From an uncultured Planctomycetaceae bacterium (GTDB lineage Bacteria > Planctomycetota > Planctomycetia > Pirellulales > Pirellulaceae): a stretch of 7,391 nt of DNA. The notes under the pieces are model-generated. The model did not search any database. It was not told the DNA's origin and was given only the letters and a program-made list of their open reading frames with translations. The translations under genes and the position numbers were made by a program. The first letter of the stretch is position 1; every line of letters begins with the position of its first letter. Positions 6,901-7,391 of the stretch are shown here, piece after piece. The stretch is from contig CALELC010000413.1 in the NCBI GenBank assembly GCA_937904535.1, positions 1 through 7,391 of the forward strand. The letters run 5' to 3'.

Positions 6901-6929
6901 TTGACTGACGATTTTGACTGTGCTACGCT
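6901..6929 (+). promoter_or_regulatory. Candidate promoter of SD-repeat surface protein gene
   Basis: TTGACT (6901-6906, 5 of 6 to TTGACA) and TACGCT (6924-6929) are separated by exactly 17 bp, and the -10 is preceded by TGC, an extended -10 (TGn). The start of transcription would fall near 6936, about 50 bp before the ATG at 6988. It lies 78 bp after the glycosyltransferase stop, so the surface gene may be independently transcribed. The -10 itself matches only 3 of 6 bases. Confidence 0.4.
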
Positions 6930-6987
6930 CTCCCCCCTCTCCTGTATTGGCTTACCACTCCCCACCTCTCAAGCACCGGACGCTGGC

Positions 6988-7391
6988 ATGCGACGACGCA
7001 GCACCCCCCACTCACGGCAACGCACTCGGCAGCATGCACGCAAACGCGTTCTGAGAGTTGAAAGGTTGGGGGCAAGGCTGATGCTGGCAGCCGACATCGC
7101 GGCCGACCCACTGGAGCGAACCGAGGCTTCGCAGACGCTGGAGATCGCTGGAGAAATGTCGTCGTCTCCAGCAGCCATTCCGCCCAGCGGCGATACCGAA
7201 CAGGATGCCCTTGGCGACTTCCACTCCAGTGCGGAAAGTGATTGGGATTCGGATAGCGATTGGGATTCGGATAGCGATTGGGATTCGGATAGCGACTGGG
7301 ATTCGGACAGCGACTGGGATTCGGACAGCGATTCGGACTCGGACAGCGACAGCGATTCGGACAGCGACAGCGACTCGGACAGCGACAGCGA
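6988..7391 (+). CDS. LEPR-xLL-type surface protein with Ser-Asp repeats (N-terminal part; 3' end outside window)
   Basis: The frame from ATG 6988 stays open to the window end (134 codons plus 2 bases). The first 32 or so residues are strongly basic (MRRRSTPHSRQRTRQHARKR) and lead into VERLGARLMLAAD, a variant of the LEPR-xLL motif (LE.R.LLAAD) that opens many very large planctomycete secreted or surface proteins, probably as an export/processing signal. A linker of about 45 residues (IAADPLERTEASQTLEIAGE, then SSSPAAIPPSGD) follows. From about residue 85 the protein becomes a repeat: five copies of D-W-D-S-D-S, then plain (D-S)n to the edge. The composition resembles staphylococcal Sdr adhesins and the Asp-Ser stretches of biomineral phosphoproteins. 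Such a tract may be an extended, glycosylatable or calcium-binding stalk. The rest of the protein, including any adhesive domain, is not visible. A weak GGA lies upstream; no better ATG precedes it in frame. Confidence 0.75.
   Translation, partial: MRRRSTPHSRQRTRQHARKRVLRVERLGARLMLAADIAADPLERTEASQTLEIAGEMSSSPAAIPPSGDTEQDALGDFHSSAESDWDSDSDWDSDSDWDSDSDWDSDSDWDSDSDSDSDSDSDSDSDSDSDSDS
7240..7329 (+). repeat. Five tandem 18-bp units encoding D-W-D-S-D-S
   Basis: Units begin at 7240, 7258, 7276, 7294 and 7312. The first three are identical (GATTGGGATTCGGATAGC); the last two differ only by GAT-to-GAC changes at the first and fifth codons. Ser is always TCG then AGC in each unit. Near-identity suggests recent tandem duplication, with Trp every sixth residue. 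Confidence 0.9.
7330..7391 (+). repeat. Ser-Asp dipeptide repeat tract, running off the window
   Basis: The 18-bp period continues but Trp is replaced by Ser: GAT TCG GAC TCG GAC AGC, then GAC AGC GAY TCG GAC AGC twice, then GAC AGC GA at the edge. The product is (D-S)n. TCG and AGC codons for Ser remain interspersed, as in staphylococcal sdr genes. The tract probably continues, so its length is unknown and an assembly may be collapsed here. Confidence 0.9.

Noticed and set aside
7240..7391. CRISPR-like array
   Set aside because: The 18-bp units are contiguous with no spacers, stay in frame and encode a peptide repeat.

Overview
The window reads as a high-GC planctomycete chromosome segment, most like the Pirellulales/Rhodopirellula group. 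This rests on gene families rather than a marker gene: a DUF1552 C-terminus, a secreted formylglycine-type sulfatase, and a surface protein starting with an Arg-rich leader and an LEPR-xLL-like motif (VERLGARLMLAAD). These three together are characteristic of planctomycetes.

Layout. 1-312 (+) is the 3' end of a DUF1552 gene. 313-510 is a GC-rich convergent spacer with several self-complementary elements. 511-2591 (-) is a two-gene lipoprotein operon: an LpoB/YcfM-like lipoprotein, then a COG3014-like TPR lipoprotein. 2592-2989 is a long divergent spacer. 2990-3412 (+) encodes a 140-residue protein in which about 44% of residues are Asp or Glu. 3475-5001 (+) is a secreted sulfatase. 5198-6823 (+) is a GT-B glycosyltransferase of the TagE/GtfA/SdgA-SdgB type. 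6988 to the window end (+) is the N-terminal part of a surface protein that enters a Ser-Asp repeat tract and is cut by the window edge.

How the genes may work together. LpoB and COG3014 lipoproteins are neighbours in many Gram-negative genomes, so that operon probably makes a partner pair at the envelope. The most interesting association is the last two genes. In staphylococci, Ser-Asp repeat adhesins (Sdr proteins) are O-glycosylated by TagE-like enzymes (SdgA, SdgB) encoded beside them. Here a glycosyltransferase with the same layout (DUF1975/PF09318-like N-terminal half plus GT4-type C-terminal half) lies directly upstream of a planctomycete SD-repeat surface protein. I infer a substrate-enzyme pair: a candidate SD-repeat glycosylation system in a Gram-negative phylum. 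No glycosylation can be proven from the sequence. The two genes look separately promoted, because a good promoter candidate lies between them.
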